NCBI GenBank assembly: GCA_963682055.1
Contig: OY821746.1
Coordinates: forward strand, 6,111,992-6,175,991
Source of the DNA: Primula veris
Lineage: Eukaryota > Streptophyta > Magnoliopsida > Ericales > Primulaceae
DNA: 64,000 nt
Direction of reading: 5' to 3'
The notes below the pieces were generated by a model. The model saw only the letters and a list, made by a program, of their open reading frames with translations. It ran no database searches and was not told where the DNA came from. The translations under genes were made by a program, and so were the position numbers. Position 1 is the stretch's first letter, and every line of letters starts with the position of its first letter. Of this stretch, positions 34,278-45,985 are shown piece after piece.

Positions 34278-36188
34278 ATGGAGGAAACCAGTGAAATGAT
34301 CATGGAGCATAAAGAAGAGTTGATGATGACGATGGATTCCGGGTCAAACGCAGCCCGACGACCCGCTCATTTCCTCAAACCAAGTCTCTCCTCCGCCAAC
34401 CTTCCCCTCACCACCTCCAACCCTTACCACCAAAACCTTCCTAGCCACGTTGCATTCACCGGTTGGAATCGCCCACTTAAAAAATGGAACGAATGGGTCG
34501 ACAAAATGGAACCTCATCACCAGTCCACATGGCACAAAGCCCGTATCTATCATGCCATCATGGCGTCTAAGAATCACGTTAGACAAGATTCGAATCTTGT
34601 TCTAGCGCTAGCCGAGAGGTGGTGCGACACGACCAATACTTTTGTTTTCCCTTGGGGAGAGGCTAGCGTTACTCTAGAAGATGTTTTTGTTCTAGGTGGG
34701 TACTCAGTTCTTGGAGAATCCGTTATATCTCCGATTGAGGATCGTCTTGAAGAGGAGTTTATCCTGATAGACGATAAATTAAATAAGGTGAGGGGCAAAA
34801 TGAATAAGTCGAAATCTAAGAAAGTGGGTCAAGTGATGTGGATGGACCATTTTATGGGGAATGAGAGTGAAATTGAGCACGAGGCTTTTCTCGTGCTCTG
34901 GTTATCACGGTATGTGTTCCCGTTTTCAAGAGATGTAGTTGGGAGACATCTTCACAAGATTGCTTTTGGGCTTCCTAGAGAGACGAGTGTGGCGCTTGCT
35001 CCTGCTGTGCTCGCATATCTATACCAGGACTTGAGTTTCTTGAAGAAACAAATAGTTGATTGTAGTGAAGAAAATACGATCCATGATAGAATTAATTTGT
35101 GGTCACAAATGCAGTTAGTTCAAATTTGGGCTTGGGAAAGATTTCCTAGTATATGCCCACAACGTAATATTATTGGAGAGCGTGATCTGAGAATGAGTCT
35201 TTGGAATGATATTGGGACAAAATCAGATGTCGAGAGGGTCAGATTGGCAATCGACAATGCTGCTAAGGAGTTCGTTTGGCGGCCTTACACTGCTTCAGGG
35301 AAGTTTGATTTCTATCCGGAAAATGAAAAATGGATCTCCATTTGTTCAGGTTTGCAAGATGATTATATGTCCTTTGCTAAGTTTGTTAGGGTGTGTGGAT
35401 TAGTAGGACTAGATTGTATACAATCCTATTCTCCGCATCGTGTCTCGATGCAATTCGGGATTGATCAAGATATCCCTGGGAAAGTGGCTTACTTCGACAG
35501 TAGTCCTGAAATTGCTTGGAAAAATTTCAATAAGCTAATTGGAGATGAGAGATTGTATATACCGTCAAAAACATATGAATTTGCTGTCACAAAAAGGTAC
35601 CTGAATTGGTGGAAGGACTCAAAGTTGCTCCAAAAGAATGTTGTCGAAGGCAATGATGGTATTTTGTGTGCAACTGCCTCAGGAAATTTGCAGAAACGTA
35701 AGGTCATAGAGGACAACACTACGTCAAAAGGAAAGAAAGTGAACCAAGGGAATTGTGAAATCCGAATGACAAGAGCTCGTAAAATAAGTCAGTCTAAAGT
35801 GAAAATGGGGAATGATCAAAGCGTTGAAGTTATTGAACTTGATAAAATTTCCGATGATGACACCTCATCTCATCTCGTAGCTCCTCAGATTCCCAAGTAT
35901 CCTCCTGGTTTTGAGCCTAATGAAACTGTACAAATGGAACTTCCTAATAAAATAACAAAACTCTTTGAAAGAGTGATTGAAAGGCATGATGAGGTTGTGG
36001 CTGAACATCCAGGAGAGCGGACACTGAGTTTCGACAATGATGATGATGATGAAGAAAAGGCCAAGGCTGCGCACTTGAAGAAATTAACGGACTTGCCGCT
36101 TGAAACCAGGATTAGTAGACTCGAGAATTTAACCGCTAAGCTCAAGAAAGAAAGGTTAGGCTCCAGTTTGTTGATAAGTAAAGAATAG
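34278..36188 (+). CDS. Plant mobile domain (PMD) protein, copy B
   Basis: 636 codons, intact, with the same domain layout as the gene at 21878. I count seven nucleotide differences over the frame, of which five change an amino acid (Met to Leu in the N-terminal Met run, Ala to Pro in the LARETS segment, Val to Ile in DRVNL, Gly to Glu before RHDEVV, Met to Leu near the C-terminus). The Pro replacement sits between two hydrophobic PMD-core segments and may be the only one of structural consequence. Promoter region and 5' UTR are nearly identical to copy A, so both are likely expressed or silenced together. Function as for copy A, unknown in detail. Confidence 0.9.
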   Translation: MEETSEMIMEHKEELMMTMDSGSNAARRPAHFLKPSLSSANLPLTTSNPYHQNLPSHVAFTGWNRPLKKWNEWVDKMEPHHQSTWHKARIYHAIMASKNHVRQDSNLVLALAERWCDTTNTFVFPWGEASVTLEDVFVLGGYSVLGESVISPIEDRLEEEFILIDDKLNKVRGKMNKSKSKKVGQVMWMDHFMGNESEIEHEAFLVLWLSRYVFPFSRDVVGRHLHKIAFGLPRETSVALAPAVLAYLYQDLSFLKKQIVDCSEENTIHDRINLWSQMQLVQIWAWERFPSICPQRNIIGERDLRMSLWNDIGTKSDVERVRLAIDNAAKEFVWRPYTASGKFDFYPENEKWISICSGLQDDYMSFAKFVRVCGLVGLDCIQSYSPHRVSMQFGIDQDIPGKVAYFDSSPEIAWKNFNKLIGDERLYIPSKTYEFAVTKRYLNWWKDSKLLQKNVVEGNDGILCATASGNLQKRKVIEDNTTSKGKKVNQGNCEIRMTRARKISQSKVKMGNDQSVEVIELDKISDDDTSSHLVAPQIPKYPPGFEPNETVQMELPNKITKLFERVIERHDEVVAEHPGERTLSFDNDDDDEEKAKAAHLKKLTDLPLETRISRLENLTAKLKKERLGSSLLISKE

Positions 36189-37302
36189 TTTTTATTTATG
36201 TGGTGTGCATTGCCTTTGCCATGAATATTTTTCTTAGATCAGGAGACTGATGTTAGCAGCGGCTAAGATTTTGTCATTGTTTAATGTTCGTATCGCTACA
36301 ATATCGCAAAGATTTTGTATGCCCATCCTATTAAGTATCAGGGTTCAAGATTTTATCTTGATTTTGATCAATGAATTTGATTTTGTGCTTTATCAACTCT
36401 TGCTTTAGCTTATGATTTCTAACTTTCTAATTTCGTGCACTGGACGATTACCTGGCTAACTTTTAATAACAGACATTTTAATGGCTAACGAGTTGGTTGG
36501 TAACTAACCTCGTTTCCTTCGTGTGGATTCATCATAAATGAGTTGGATTCTTTCATAGTGTAAATTTGTATGCGACTTGTGATGCACCATATTTTACGAT
36601 GTTTTACTGCTATAAATCTAAAAACTAAAAAACTTGCAACATTTTGACATTTTGCGGCTGTTTGTAATTGTAAAGAAAAAATGTTAAAATTTACTCACAA
36701 TTAGTAAGATGTAGTTTTTGTAGTGATTTTTTATATGCATATCAGTTAGTAGCATTTCAGAATTGGATGAATATGAGGGACTTAATACTTGTCTTTTGGA
36801 GCTTTGGTGTTCTGTTGCAAAAATCTAGGAATTAATCTGTAACCGGTGTTCAATCTCATGAAACCTAAGTCTTATCATTGTAAATACGACCCTTTTTTCT
36901 CTTCTTCTACCTTATTATACATTTAGTTTCTACTATTGTCCAATCGTAACATGATCAAGCGAAATAAATACAAGTGAGACCGCAGGGGCCAAAGTGACTT
37001 TTGTACATTTGGATAGTTTCACGGCGATCGATTAAATGTTACTTCTTACAGACGTATAAGTTAAAAACTAAGGGAAAACATAACTGAACAATCACATAAA
37101 AGTAAAAGCTATATATGCACATTCTCACTAACTCTCCTTGTCTATACAATGGTTAGACAAACTATACCGTTATACCTTTTTCACCTTTTCTTTTACTCAT
37201 ACCATTTCTATGATCTTTCAAGACTCGCTTGATTTTCATTATTTCTTCATCAAGTATAAACTTTTTACAGCCTCTCTAAGTACCTAGATTCATTGTATCG
37301 AC
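36189..37302. other. 3' flank of PMD gene B
   Basis: Non-coding, about 1% different from 23789-24900 by eye. No gene. Confidence 0.6.
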
Positions 37303-37416
37303 AGTGATGATGAAGAAAAAGCCAAGGCCGCACGCTTGAAGAAATTAACAGACTTGCCGCTTGAAACCAGGATTAGCAGACTCGAAAATTTAATCGCTAA
37401 GCTCAGTAAAAGTTAG
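37303..37416 (+). pseudogene. PMD C-terminal tail fragment, unit B
   Basis: Copy of the fragment at 24901 with the same coding content (LKKLTDLPLETRISRLENLI). The duplication boundary at 37556 lies 140 bp downstream. Confidence 0.75.
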
Positions 37417-37661
37417 GCTCCAGTTTGTCGATAAGAAAGTATATTTTTTAACTATGTGGTGTACCTTGCTTTTGCCATTAATATTTTGCTTAGATTAGGA
37501 AACTGATGTTAGTACTGCTTAAGATTTTTTAATCGTTGAATGTCAGTATCGCTACAATATTGCGAAGATTCTGTCTGCCCGTCTTATTAAGAAATAGTCT
37601 TCAAGATTTTGTCTTCATTTTGATCAATGAATTTGGTTTTGTGAATCTGATGTTATACCAG

Positions 37662-37811
37662 GATGATGAAGATGAAGAAAAATCGAAGGCCGCACACTTG
37701 AAGAAATTAAGGGACTTGCCGCTTGAAACCAGGATTAGCAGAGTCGGAAATTTAACCGCTAAGCTCAAGAAAGGAAGGTTAGGCCCCAGTTTGTCGAAAT
37801 GTAAAGAATAG
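37662..37811 (+). pseudogene. Third PMD C-terminal tail fragment
   Basis: About 49 codons (DDEDEEKSKAAHLKKLRDLP, then LETRISRVGNLTAKLKKGRLG) ending SKCKE and a stop, closer in length to the tail of the intact gene than the fragment at 37303. It lies just beyond the duplicated unit and is followed by another diverged copy of the PMD 3' flank (37812-38288 and onward). It confirms that the gene's 3' end was tandemly copied before the large duplication. Confidence 0.72.
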
Positions 37812-38288
37812 TTTTTAATTATGTGGTGTACCGTGCTTTTCCCATAAATATTTTGCTTAAATTAGGAAACTGATGTTGGTAGCGCTTAAGATTTTGTGAT
37901 GTTGAGTGTTGGTATTGCTACAATATTGTGAAGATTTTGTCTGCCCGTCTTATTAAAAACCAGTGTTCAAGATTTTGTCTTGATTTTGATCAATGAATTT
38001 GGTTTTGTGCTTTGTCAACTCTTGTTTCAGCTTATGATTTCCAGCTTTCCAATTTCGTGTTACCTGGCTAACTATTTAATTTAGACAATTTAATGACTAA
38101 CGAGTTGTCTCGTAAGCGACCTCTAAAATCTTCATCGTATCCTTCTCTTTGATTCATCGTAAATGAGTTGGACTTCCGTAGGGTAAATTTGTATGTGACT
38201 TGTGATGCACCATATTTTACTGCATGGCGTCAGATTTCACCGCTATATATCTAAAAATTAAAAAACTTGCAACATTTTGACAACTTAC

Positions 38289-41200
38289 AATTGTTTGTGA
38301 GGAAAAAATGTTAAAATTCACTGTCAATGTAGTAAGATATAGTTTTTGTAGTGAGTTTATATATGCACCATCAATTAGTAGCATTTCAGAATTGGATGAG
38401 TATCAGAGACTTAATACTTGACTTTTGTAGCTTTGGTCTTCTGTTGTAAAAGTCTAACCATGGGAGAGTTAGTCTGTAACCAGTGTTCATTCTATCGAAA
38501 CCCTAGTTTTATCATTGTAGATACGACCCTTCTTCTCTTCTTCTACCTTGTTTAGTTTCTAGGATTGTCCAATCGTGTTTTCTTAAAAATCTCAAATCGT
38601 GATAAATACAAGTGAGTCCGCAGGGGCCAAAATGACTTTCGTCCTTTGGATAGTTTCACAGCGATCGAGTAAATGTTACTTCTTACAGATGTATAAGTTA
38701 TAACTAGAGGAAAACATAACTGAAAAATCACATAAAGGGAAAAACTATATGCATACTCGCTAATTCTCTGTCCATACAAATACACAATAATGGCTAAACA
38801 AACTATATATAATGTTAAGCCTTTTTCACTTTTTTCTTTTACTCATACCAATTCTATGATCCTCCAAGCCTTGCCGAATTTTCATTATTTCTTCATCCAG
38901 TATAAACTTTTAACAACCTCTTCAAATACTACTGAGACATGGTATCTTCATGAGGGACTGTTGCTTCCCCTAAGGGACCAAAAACTTGGATAAGCCGAGT
39001 TCATAATCTTGGTTAGGACTTACGAGGGCCTCTGTAAGGGGAACTCATAAATGTCGTCACAACTGCGAAGTATTTTGGCAGATAAGTAATTGAACCATTC
39101 TTTCCATTTTTTGCGAGAGCTTTTAACTTTTTTGATCGAAATATAAACTTACATGATAAAGAGATGATCTTTTAGATTCTGGAGTAGTGATATATATTCT
39201 AACTTTTATGTAACTTTTAGTTTATATATGTAAGTAAATATATTACAGGAGTTGTACTTGTGCCATTACAAAAAAAAGAAGCAGCAGCCAATAATATGAA
39301 TTGAATAGGATATGCTGTTAACTGTTTCATTTGTTGATTTATTGAATCCCAAGTTTTTTACTACCAGTATAATTTACTTTCTCCGGACCACACGACATTG
39401 AAACATTTGCCAGAAATGTTGTTTTTCCAACAGTATTAAATTCTAAAGTTTCCTAAATATTATCAAAGGGTGGTCTTTTCAATATGTTAAATAGTGAAAA
39501 TGACTAGTTCACTTTTTTTTATAGGCGCTATTGGGAGCATTTGTGCATACATCTTATCTGGAATATCTATTCCTGTTTATATTAGTAATTTACCCTTTAT
39601 ACTTTGTGTTAGCCTTATTTAAGCACATTTTCTTTTGCTGTGGTTATTCTGATTTATTACGCAGCTACTGTATGTATTCTTGATGTTACTATTTCAATTT
39701 TTTACGTCTATTTATTTTTTTCAAAATTAAGAGGAAAATTAATTACCGAAAGGGGAAAACCGGAAAAGTAAACGAAGTTTTTTATATCCAAAGGTCATGT
39801 TCTGAAAGGCTTTATTTTCAAATCGGTAATATTTTTCTCTAATTAGGATGATACCATATATACTACTTGTCCTGAAATAAATTTGATCAAATTAATTAAG
39901 AATACCAGGAAAAACAAGAAGAAATGAAAAACTCATTTCTCAACTGCTAATTTACAGCAGTAAATATAGAGAACAAATGGCCAGCTAATGTACTAGCCAG
40001 TACATCAATAAGCACTAGCAAAATTACTCAAAAAGGAAAAGGTAAAAAAAATGAGCATGATTCAAAATAGCATGAGGATGTAGACAAAGGAAGAGTCCTA
40101 TAATACTGATATATATCAAATCAGCTTCCTTTTATTTTGCATGTGTGTGTTACATTTCTTTAATTTTATAGAAAAGATCTGTGATCCCTAAAAATGGAGG
40201 AGAAAATCATGGAAGAAAGAGAAGAGAGAATGGTTTCACCATTTGTAGGCAACCCAATTCTCAGAACAGCTCATTTTCTTACACCCACAAGTGAAAACTC
40301 GATACCTCTTTTAAATCCCTCAAAAACCAAATCTTTGATGTGAAAGAAACACGGTAAGGTTCAGGGCAACAACATCCTCTCTGGATAGGTGGAAAGATTG
40401 GCTATTTAAATTACTACTAAAGTACCAAGATATATGGAAAAATACAGGTATTTATGATTTTATACTAAACTCTACTTACAAAGTTATTAGGCACAATGAT
40501 TTGCTTTTAGCCTTAGCTGAGAAATGGAATGTAGAGACCAACACAGTTGTTTTCCCCTGGGGGAATCTACTGTTACTTTAGAAGACATGATTGTTTTAGG
40601 AGGTTACTCGGTTCTTGATAATTCGGTTTTATACTCTTTTAGTACTGAAGAAATGAAGAAAATTGAAAAAAGCTTGTGAGAATAAGGAAAAATCTCGAGT
40701 TAAACACGGGTAAATTTACTAGTCATTTGGTTTGGTTAGACGAGTTTGTAGACAGTGATGATGAGCTAACTCACATGGTGAGGTACGTGTTCTCCATCGG
40801 ACACGGCGGTATTGGGAATGTTTTCCCCATTGCTATTCATCTCTCGTATGGAACTCGTTTGGCTATTGCTCCAGCAGTTCTTGCTGTGCTTTACCGAGAT
40901 TTAAGTTTGTTAAAGGATATGTTAGTATCTCCTTCTAAGGGATCAGATTTGAAAAGAAAAGGGGTTAGTTGTAAATTAAACATTTGGGCACCGTTTCAAT
41001 TGGTGCAGATTTAGGTTTGGGAGAGGTTTTAACTTTAAGGCCAAACCCTAATCCGATTCAAGTTGGAGAGCAAAGATTTGCTAGGCGGCACAAGCAATTA
41101 CCGTTGAAAACAGACGATCTAAAGAAGGCCTTCAATTCGTCTGGTGAAGATTTCCAATGGCGACCATACTCTATGGTTGTAAATAATTGGAGGTTCAACA

Positions 41201-41304
41201 AGTTCTATAGGACAAATGGGGATTTAGTCAATGTTGAGTCTAGTATGGAGGAGGATATAGAGTCTTTTGCTCTGTGTATTAGACCTAGCGAGCTAATTGG
41301 ATCG
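38289..41304 (+). repeat. Inverted repeat, left arm
   Basis: About 3.0 kb, complementary to 43099-46612. It contains a PMD 3'-flank segment, 1.2 kb of upstream sequence and the first two thirds of a PMD pseudogene. Matching landmarks: 'aaaatgttaaaatt' at 38306 with its complement near 46580; the ATG at 40194 with its complement at 44235-44237; 'gctaattggatcg' at 41292-41304 with its complement at 43099-43111. By eye the arms are mid-90s percent identical with few indels apart from a 465-bp insertion in the right arm. Confidence 0.9.
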
Positions 41305-42114
41305 GAAGGTCTTATCCAGAAATATCTGCCACATCGTGTGGCTATGCAGTTTGGCTACGATCAAGATATTCCTGCTATTGTCCCTAGATTCAACGGAAGT
41401 CCTGATTCTGCTTAGGAATATTACAAGAGACCGATTGGGGATAGCAATATACATCTACCTCCTCGTCTGTTTGAGTCGGATGTTACTTTTCGATATTTTT
41501 CTTGGTGGGGCCTCACTGTGGCAGCTAAGGAAGAATCGATTGAGAGCAATGTGAAGAAATCTCAGTTAAAAACTGAAATTCAAGTTTCTAAGAAACGTGC
41601 TAAATATAAAGAAGACTGTGATCCTCTCAATGGCCTATCAATTGGTGAGTTGCTGAGACTTGTTCATAAGACGAATGTAGTTGGAAAAGGACTTGCAACA
41701 GAGAACAAATGTTCGAAGCAAAAGAATTCTGAAATTCCTTCGCCTTTTGGTTTGAAGATAAATGGAGCTCGGCCTTTGGGTTTGGAAATCAATAGAGCTG
41801 ATGAAGGCAAGGAAATTAACAGAGCTGGTGAAGACAAGGAGATTAGTGGGGCTCCTGAAGACAAAGAGATTAACAGAGCTGGTGGAGACAATGAGATTAA
41901 TGGAACGCGTGAAGATGTGGAGATGATGTCGGATCCTATGAAAGCAAATTCATTTGTTGATGAGAATGGAAATGAACAGAATAGTATTTCGTCATCAGAA
42001 GTAAGTTATGATGCAAAAGAATTCCCAAGCCAGTATGAGCCGCACAAGCGAGGTATGAAACTCGGAGATCGAATTAGCAAGCTCGAGAGGGGTACTGCTA
42101 AGCTTAAAGTTTAA
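40194..42114 (+). pseudogene. PMD pseudogene in left arm and loop
   Basis: Starts MEEKIMEEREERMVSP like the other PMD genes and shows core segments VVFPWG, VTLEDMIVLGGYSVLD, IAPAVLAVLYRDL, FQWRPYSM, HRVAMQFGYDQDIPA. Broken by a frameshift near 40342, another near 40560 (a missing base in the WGES segment), one near 40674, an in-frame 21-bp deletion near 40776, and TAG for Trp near 41012 and 41414. It has no intron at the site of the 59396 gene. The C-terminal frame 41518-42114 is open and carries five 9-residue repeats (41785-41919, EINRAGEDK type). The part after 41304 lies in the loop and is not in the right arm. Confidence 0.85.
41785..41919 (+). repeat. 27-bp minisatellite inside PMD pseudogene
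   Basis: Five tandem units coding EINRADEGK, EINRAGEDK, EISGAPEDK, EINRAGGDN and EINGTREDV. The units are in phase with the reading frame. No other PMD copy in the window has them. Confidence 0.8.
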
Positions 42115-42231
42115 AGATTTAGGCGTAATGTTTGAGGAAGTTCCTGTCTCAACCTTAACTAAAACTCGATGCCCAAATATCTTTCTGATAGTTATATACA
42201 ACTTTACTTAGGAAAAAAATAGGAAATATAC

Positions 42232-42741
42232 CAGTGTTTTAAATAGCGTTATCGCTACCGTAGCGCTTTTTCGAGAGAAACGCTAAAAGCGCAAATAGCG
42301 TTGCTACATAGCGCTTTGCGGTGTATTTTTTTTTTGCCTAAATACATATAAATATAGCATTAAATTCAAAACATCTAATAAAAATTAACTAAATATATAT
42401 AAAAAATTGTAACTAATAATCACAAAATGATTATACTTGAGATGCCAGAGTATTTACTTTGTTTGCAAGAGTTTTGAGATTTGATTCTCTTTAAACTCTA
42501 ATAATTTCATTAAAATTTTGACCAAAAAAAATAAAAAAAATAAATATATATATATATATATTTTGACTGCACCCGCTATAGCGTAAATAGCGTCCACTAT
42601 AGCGTAAATAGCGTAAATAGCGTTCCTATAGCGCGAATTTAGCGTTTTCCATCCAAATACGCGTTTTAGCGTTGCGTTTTTCTTTCAAAAACCACTATAT
42701 CGCACAATGTTGCGCAACGTTGCGAGCTTTTTAAAACAGTG
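42232..42741. mobile_element. 510-bp non-autonomous hAT-type MITE, rich in TAGCG
   Basis: Flanked by a perfect 8-bp duplication AAATATAC (42224-42231 and 42742-42749). Terminal inverted repeats CAGTGTTTTAAA at the left and CACTGTTTTAAA (read inward) at the right. The two ends are packed with TAGCG, its complement CGCTA and variants (more than a dozen), as expected for subterminal transposase-binding repeats; the middle is AT-rich. No coding capacity. Located in the loop of the inverted repeat, 3' of the PMD pseudogene. Confidence 0.88.
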
Positions 42742-42749
42742 AAATATAC

Positions 42750-43098
42750 TGCTTTGTCACCAAAATAATAGTTCCTGAGTGCCATGTTTTATTAGCATTA
42801 GTGATATTACTTACATAACCTAGAGAACCAGTGCTATCATTGGTAATTAAGAAAAAGGAATTGGATGGGTATAATTGCTTTGATGATTCTCTTTCAGCAT
42901 ACTTTATGATATAGTTTGAACTTTTGTCTCGTTTTTTTTTCCTGTAATTGTTTTTTAAAGTCTGTCTTTCAGATCAGTCGATTTATTTTGCGTATCCAAT
43001 ATCATCAACCTGCCATTATATATATACATGTTTGTCGACACTGTTAGCATTGAGAATCTTGAGGTATGGGGCTGTTTCGTTGCATTTGATTGCTTTTC
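42750..43098. other. Loop remainder, no gene seen
   Basis: AT-rich sequence between the MITE and the right arm of the inverted repeat. No coding region or repeat recognised. Confidence 0.5.
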
Positions 43099-44237
43099 GA
43101 TCCAATTAGCTCGCTAGGTCTAATACACAGAGCAAAAGACTCTATATCCTCCTCCATACTAGACTCAACATTGACTAAATCCCCATTTGTCCTATAGAAC
43201 TTGTTGAACCTCCAATTATTTACAACCATACAGTATGGTCGCCATTGGAAATCTTCACCAGACGAATTGAAGGCCTTCTTTAGATCGTCTGTTTTCAACG
43301 GTATTTGCTTGTGCCGCCTAGCAAATCTTGGCTCTCCAACTTGAATCGGATTAGGGTTTGGCCTTAAAGTTAAAACCTCTTCCAAACCCAAATCTGCACC
43401 AATTGAAATGGTGCCCAAATGTTTAATTTACAACTAACCCCTTTTCTCTTCAAATCTGATCCCTTCGAAGGAGATACTAACGTATCCTTTAATAAACTCA
43501 AATCTCGCTAAAGCACAGCAAGAACTGCTGGAGCAATAGCCAAACTAGTTCCATACGAGAGATGAATAGCAATGGGGAAAACATTCCCAATACCGCCGTG
43601 TCCGATGGAGAACACGTACCTTGACAACCACAGTGATAGAAACACCACGTGAGTTAGCTCATCATCACTGTCTACAAACTCGTCTAACCAAACCAAATGA
43701 CTAGTAAATTTACCCATGTTTAACTCGAGATTTTTCCTTATTCTCACAAGCTTTTTTCATTTTTCTTCATTTCGTCAGTACTAATAGAGTATAAAACCGA
43801 ATTATCAAGAACCGAGTAACCTCCTAAAACAATCATGTCTTCTAAAGTAACAGTAGATTCCCCCCAGGGGAAAACAAGTGTGTTGGTCTCTACATTCCAT
43901 TTCTCAGCTAAGGCTAAAAGCAAATCATTGTGCCTAATAACTTTGTAAGTAGAGTTTAGTATAAAATCATAAATACCTGTATTTTTTCATATATCTTGGT
44001 ACTTTGGTAGTAATTTAAATACCCAATCTTTCCACCTATCCAGCGAGGATGTTGTTGCCCTGAACCTTACCTTCAATGGTGTTTCTTTCACATCAAAGAT
44101 TTGGTCTTTTGAGGGATTTAAAAGAGGTATACAGTTTTCACTTGTGGGTTTAAAAAATGAGCTGTTCTGAGAATTGGGTTGCCTACAAATGGTGAAACCA
44201 TTCTCTCTTCTCTTTCTTCCATGATTTTCTCCTCCAT
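43099..44237 (-). pseudogene. PMD pseudogene fragment in right arm
   Basis: Inverted partner of the pseudogene at 40194. It reads the same N-terminus from ATG 44235-44237 and then PMD segments (SLDRWKDWVFKLLPKYQD, VFLSLWLSRYVFSIGHGG, FQWRPYCM) in several frames. Small indels near 44154, 43990, 43870 and 43755 break it. It ends abruptly within the SELIGS segment at the arm boundary, so the last third of the gene is absent. Confidence 0.82.
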
Positions 44238-45516
44238 TTTTAGGGATCACAGATCTTTTCTATAAAATTAAAGAAATGTACCACACACATGCAAAATAAA
44301 AGGAAGCTGATTTGATATATATCAGTATTATAGGACTCTTCCTTTGTCTACATCCTCATGCTATTTTGAATCATGCTCATTTTTTTTACCTTTTCCTTTT
44401 TGAGTAATTTTGCTAGTGCTTATTGATGTACTGGCTAGTACATTAGCTGGCCATTTGTTCTCTATATTTACTGCTGTAAATTAGCAGTTGAGAAATGAGT
44501 TTTTCATTTCTTCTTGTTTTTCCTGGTATTCTTAATTAATTTGATCAAATCTATTTCAGAACAAGTAGTATATATGGTATCATCCTAATTAGAGAAAAAT
44601 ATTACCGATTTGAAAATAAAGCCTTTCAGAACATGACCTTTGGATATAAAAAACTTCGTTTACTTTTCCGGTTTTCCCCTTTCGGTAATTAATTTTCCTC
44701 TTAATTTTGAAAAAAATAAATAGACGTAGAAAATTGAAATAGTAACATCAAGAATACATACAGTAGCTGCGTAATAAATTAGAATAACCACAGCAAAAGA
44801 AAATGTGCTTAAATAAGGCTAACACAAAGTATAAAGGGTAAATTACTAATATAAACAGGAATAGATATTACAGATAAGATGTATGCACAAATGCTCCCAA
44901 TAGCGCCTATAAAAAAAAGTGAACTAGTCATTTTCACTATTTAACATATTGAAAAGACCACCTCTTTGATAATATGTAGGAAACTTTAGAATTCAATACT
45001 GTTGAAAAAACAACATTTCTGGCAAATGTTTCAATGTCGTGTGGTCCGGAGAAAGTAAATTATACTGGTAGTAAAAAACTTGGGATTCAAAAAAATAACA
45101 AATGAAACAGTTAACAGCATATCCTATTCAATTCATATTATTGGCTGCTTCTGTTTTTTTGTAATGGCACAAGTACAACTCCTGTAATATATTTACTTAC
45201 ATATATAAACTAAAAGTTACATAAAAGTTAGAATATATATCACTGCTCTAGAATCTAAAAGACCATATTTTTATCATGTAAGTTTATATTCCGATCAAAA
45301 AAGTTAAAAGCTCTTGCAAAAAATGGAAAGAATGGTTCAATTACCTATCTGCCAAAATACTTCACAGTTGTGACGACATTTATGAGTTCCATTTACAGAG
45401 GCCCTCATAAGTCCTAACCAAGATTATGAACTCGGCTTATCCAAGTTTTTGGTCCCTTAGGGGAAGCAACAGTCCCTCATGAAGATACCATGTCTAGGTA
45501 CTTGAAGAGGTGGTTA

Positions 45517-45951
45517 TATTTGAATCACTGCATTATTTTACTAAAAAGTGTACAAGCTATTTGGATCACTACATGTTATATTTGAGTTAGTGCATTATTC
45601 CCCCTAATAGCTTTTTTTGAGACCTTTTGCTGTTTTTCAATAGCCAGATTCCATTGTCCTAGGACTACAAGGAGTTGATTATAAATCTATCGCTTTTGAT
45701 CACATTGATCGTGGTTATAAGAGGAGAGATAAGGATAGGGGTTATAAGGAGAAAAGCTGAGATTTTGTAATCAATTTATTTGGTTTTAGGCTTTAGGATT
45801 TGGTTTCTTGATTTACGGCTTTTTATTCCCAAAAGGATGCTATATAGGCTCTTGTATTGTTCTATGTAATTCGTATGTTTTGCTATTAGTAGACTACTAT
45901 GGGGGTTTGTCCCATGGTAAAAATGTTAAGATCGATATAAAATTTTTGAAG

Positions 45952-45981
<30 letters not shown>
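45517..45981 (+). mobile_element. Poly(A)-tailed retroposon insertion
   Basis: Absent from the left arm. Flanked by a 12-bp duplication AAGAGGTGGTTA (45505-45516 and 45982-45993) and ending in about 25 A residues. This is the signature of LINE-machinery target-primed insertion. The 440-bp body has no long frame. Its end (gggggtttgtcccatggt) loosely resembles a segment near 48605, suggesting a truncated LINE 3' end or a SINE; I cannot decide. Confidence 0.75.

Positions 45982-45985
<4 letters not shown>

Larger units (their letters stand above)
25155..37556 (+). repeat. Segmental tandem duplication, unit B
   Basis: Head-to-tail copy of unit A without the nested E2 element. Divergence from A is uneven by eye: a few percent across the PMD fragment, E1 and the first part of the spacer, but well under 1% over the PMD gene. 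B has its own deletions, including 123 bp in E1 gag. The junction shows only about 1 bp of shared sequence. Confidence 0.92.
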
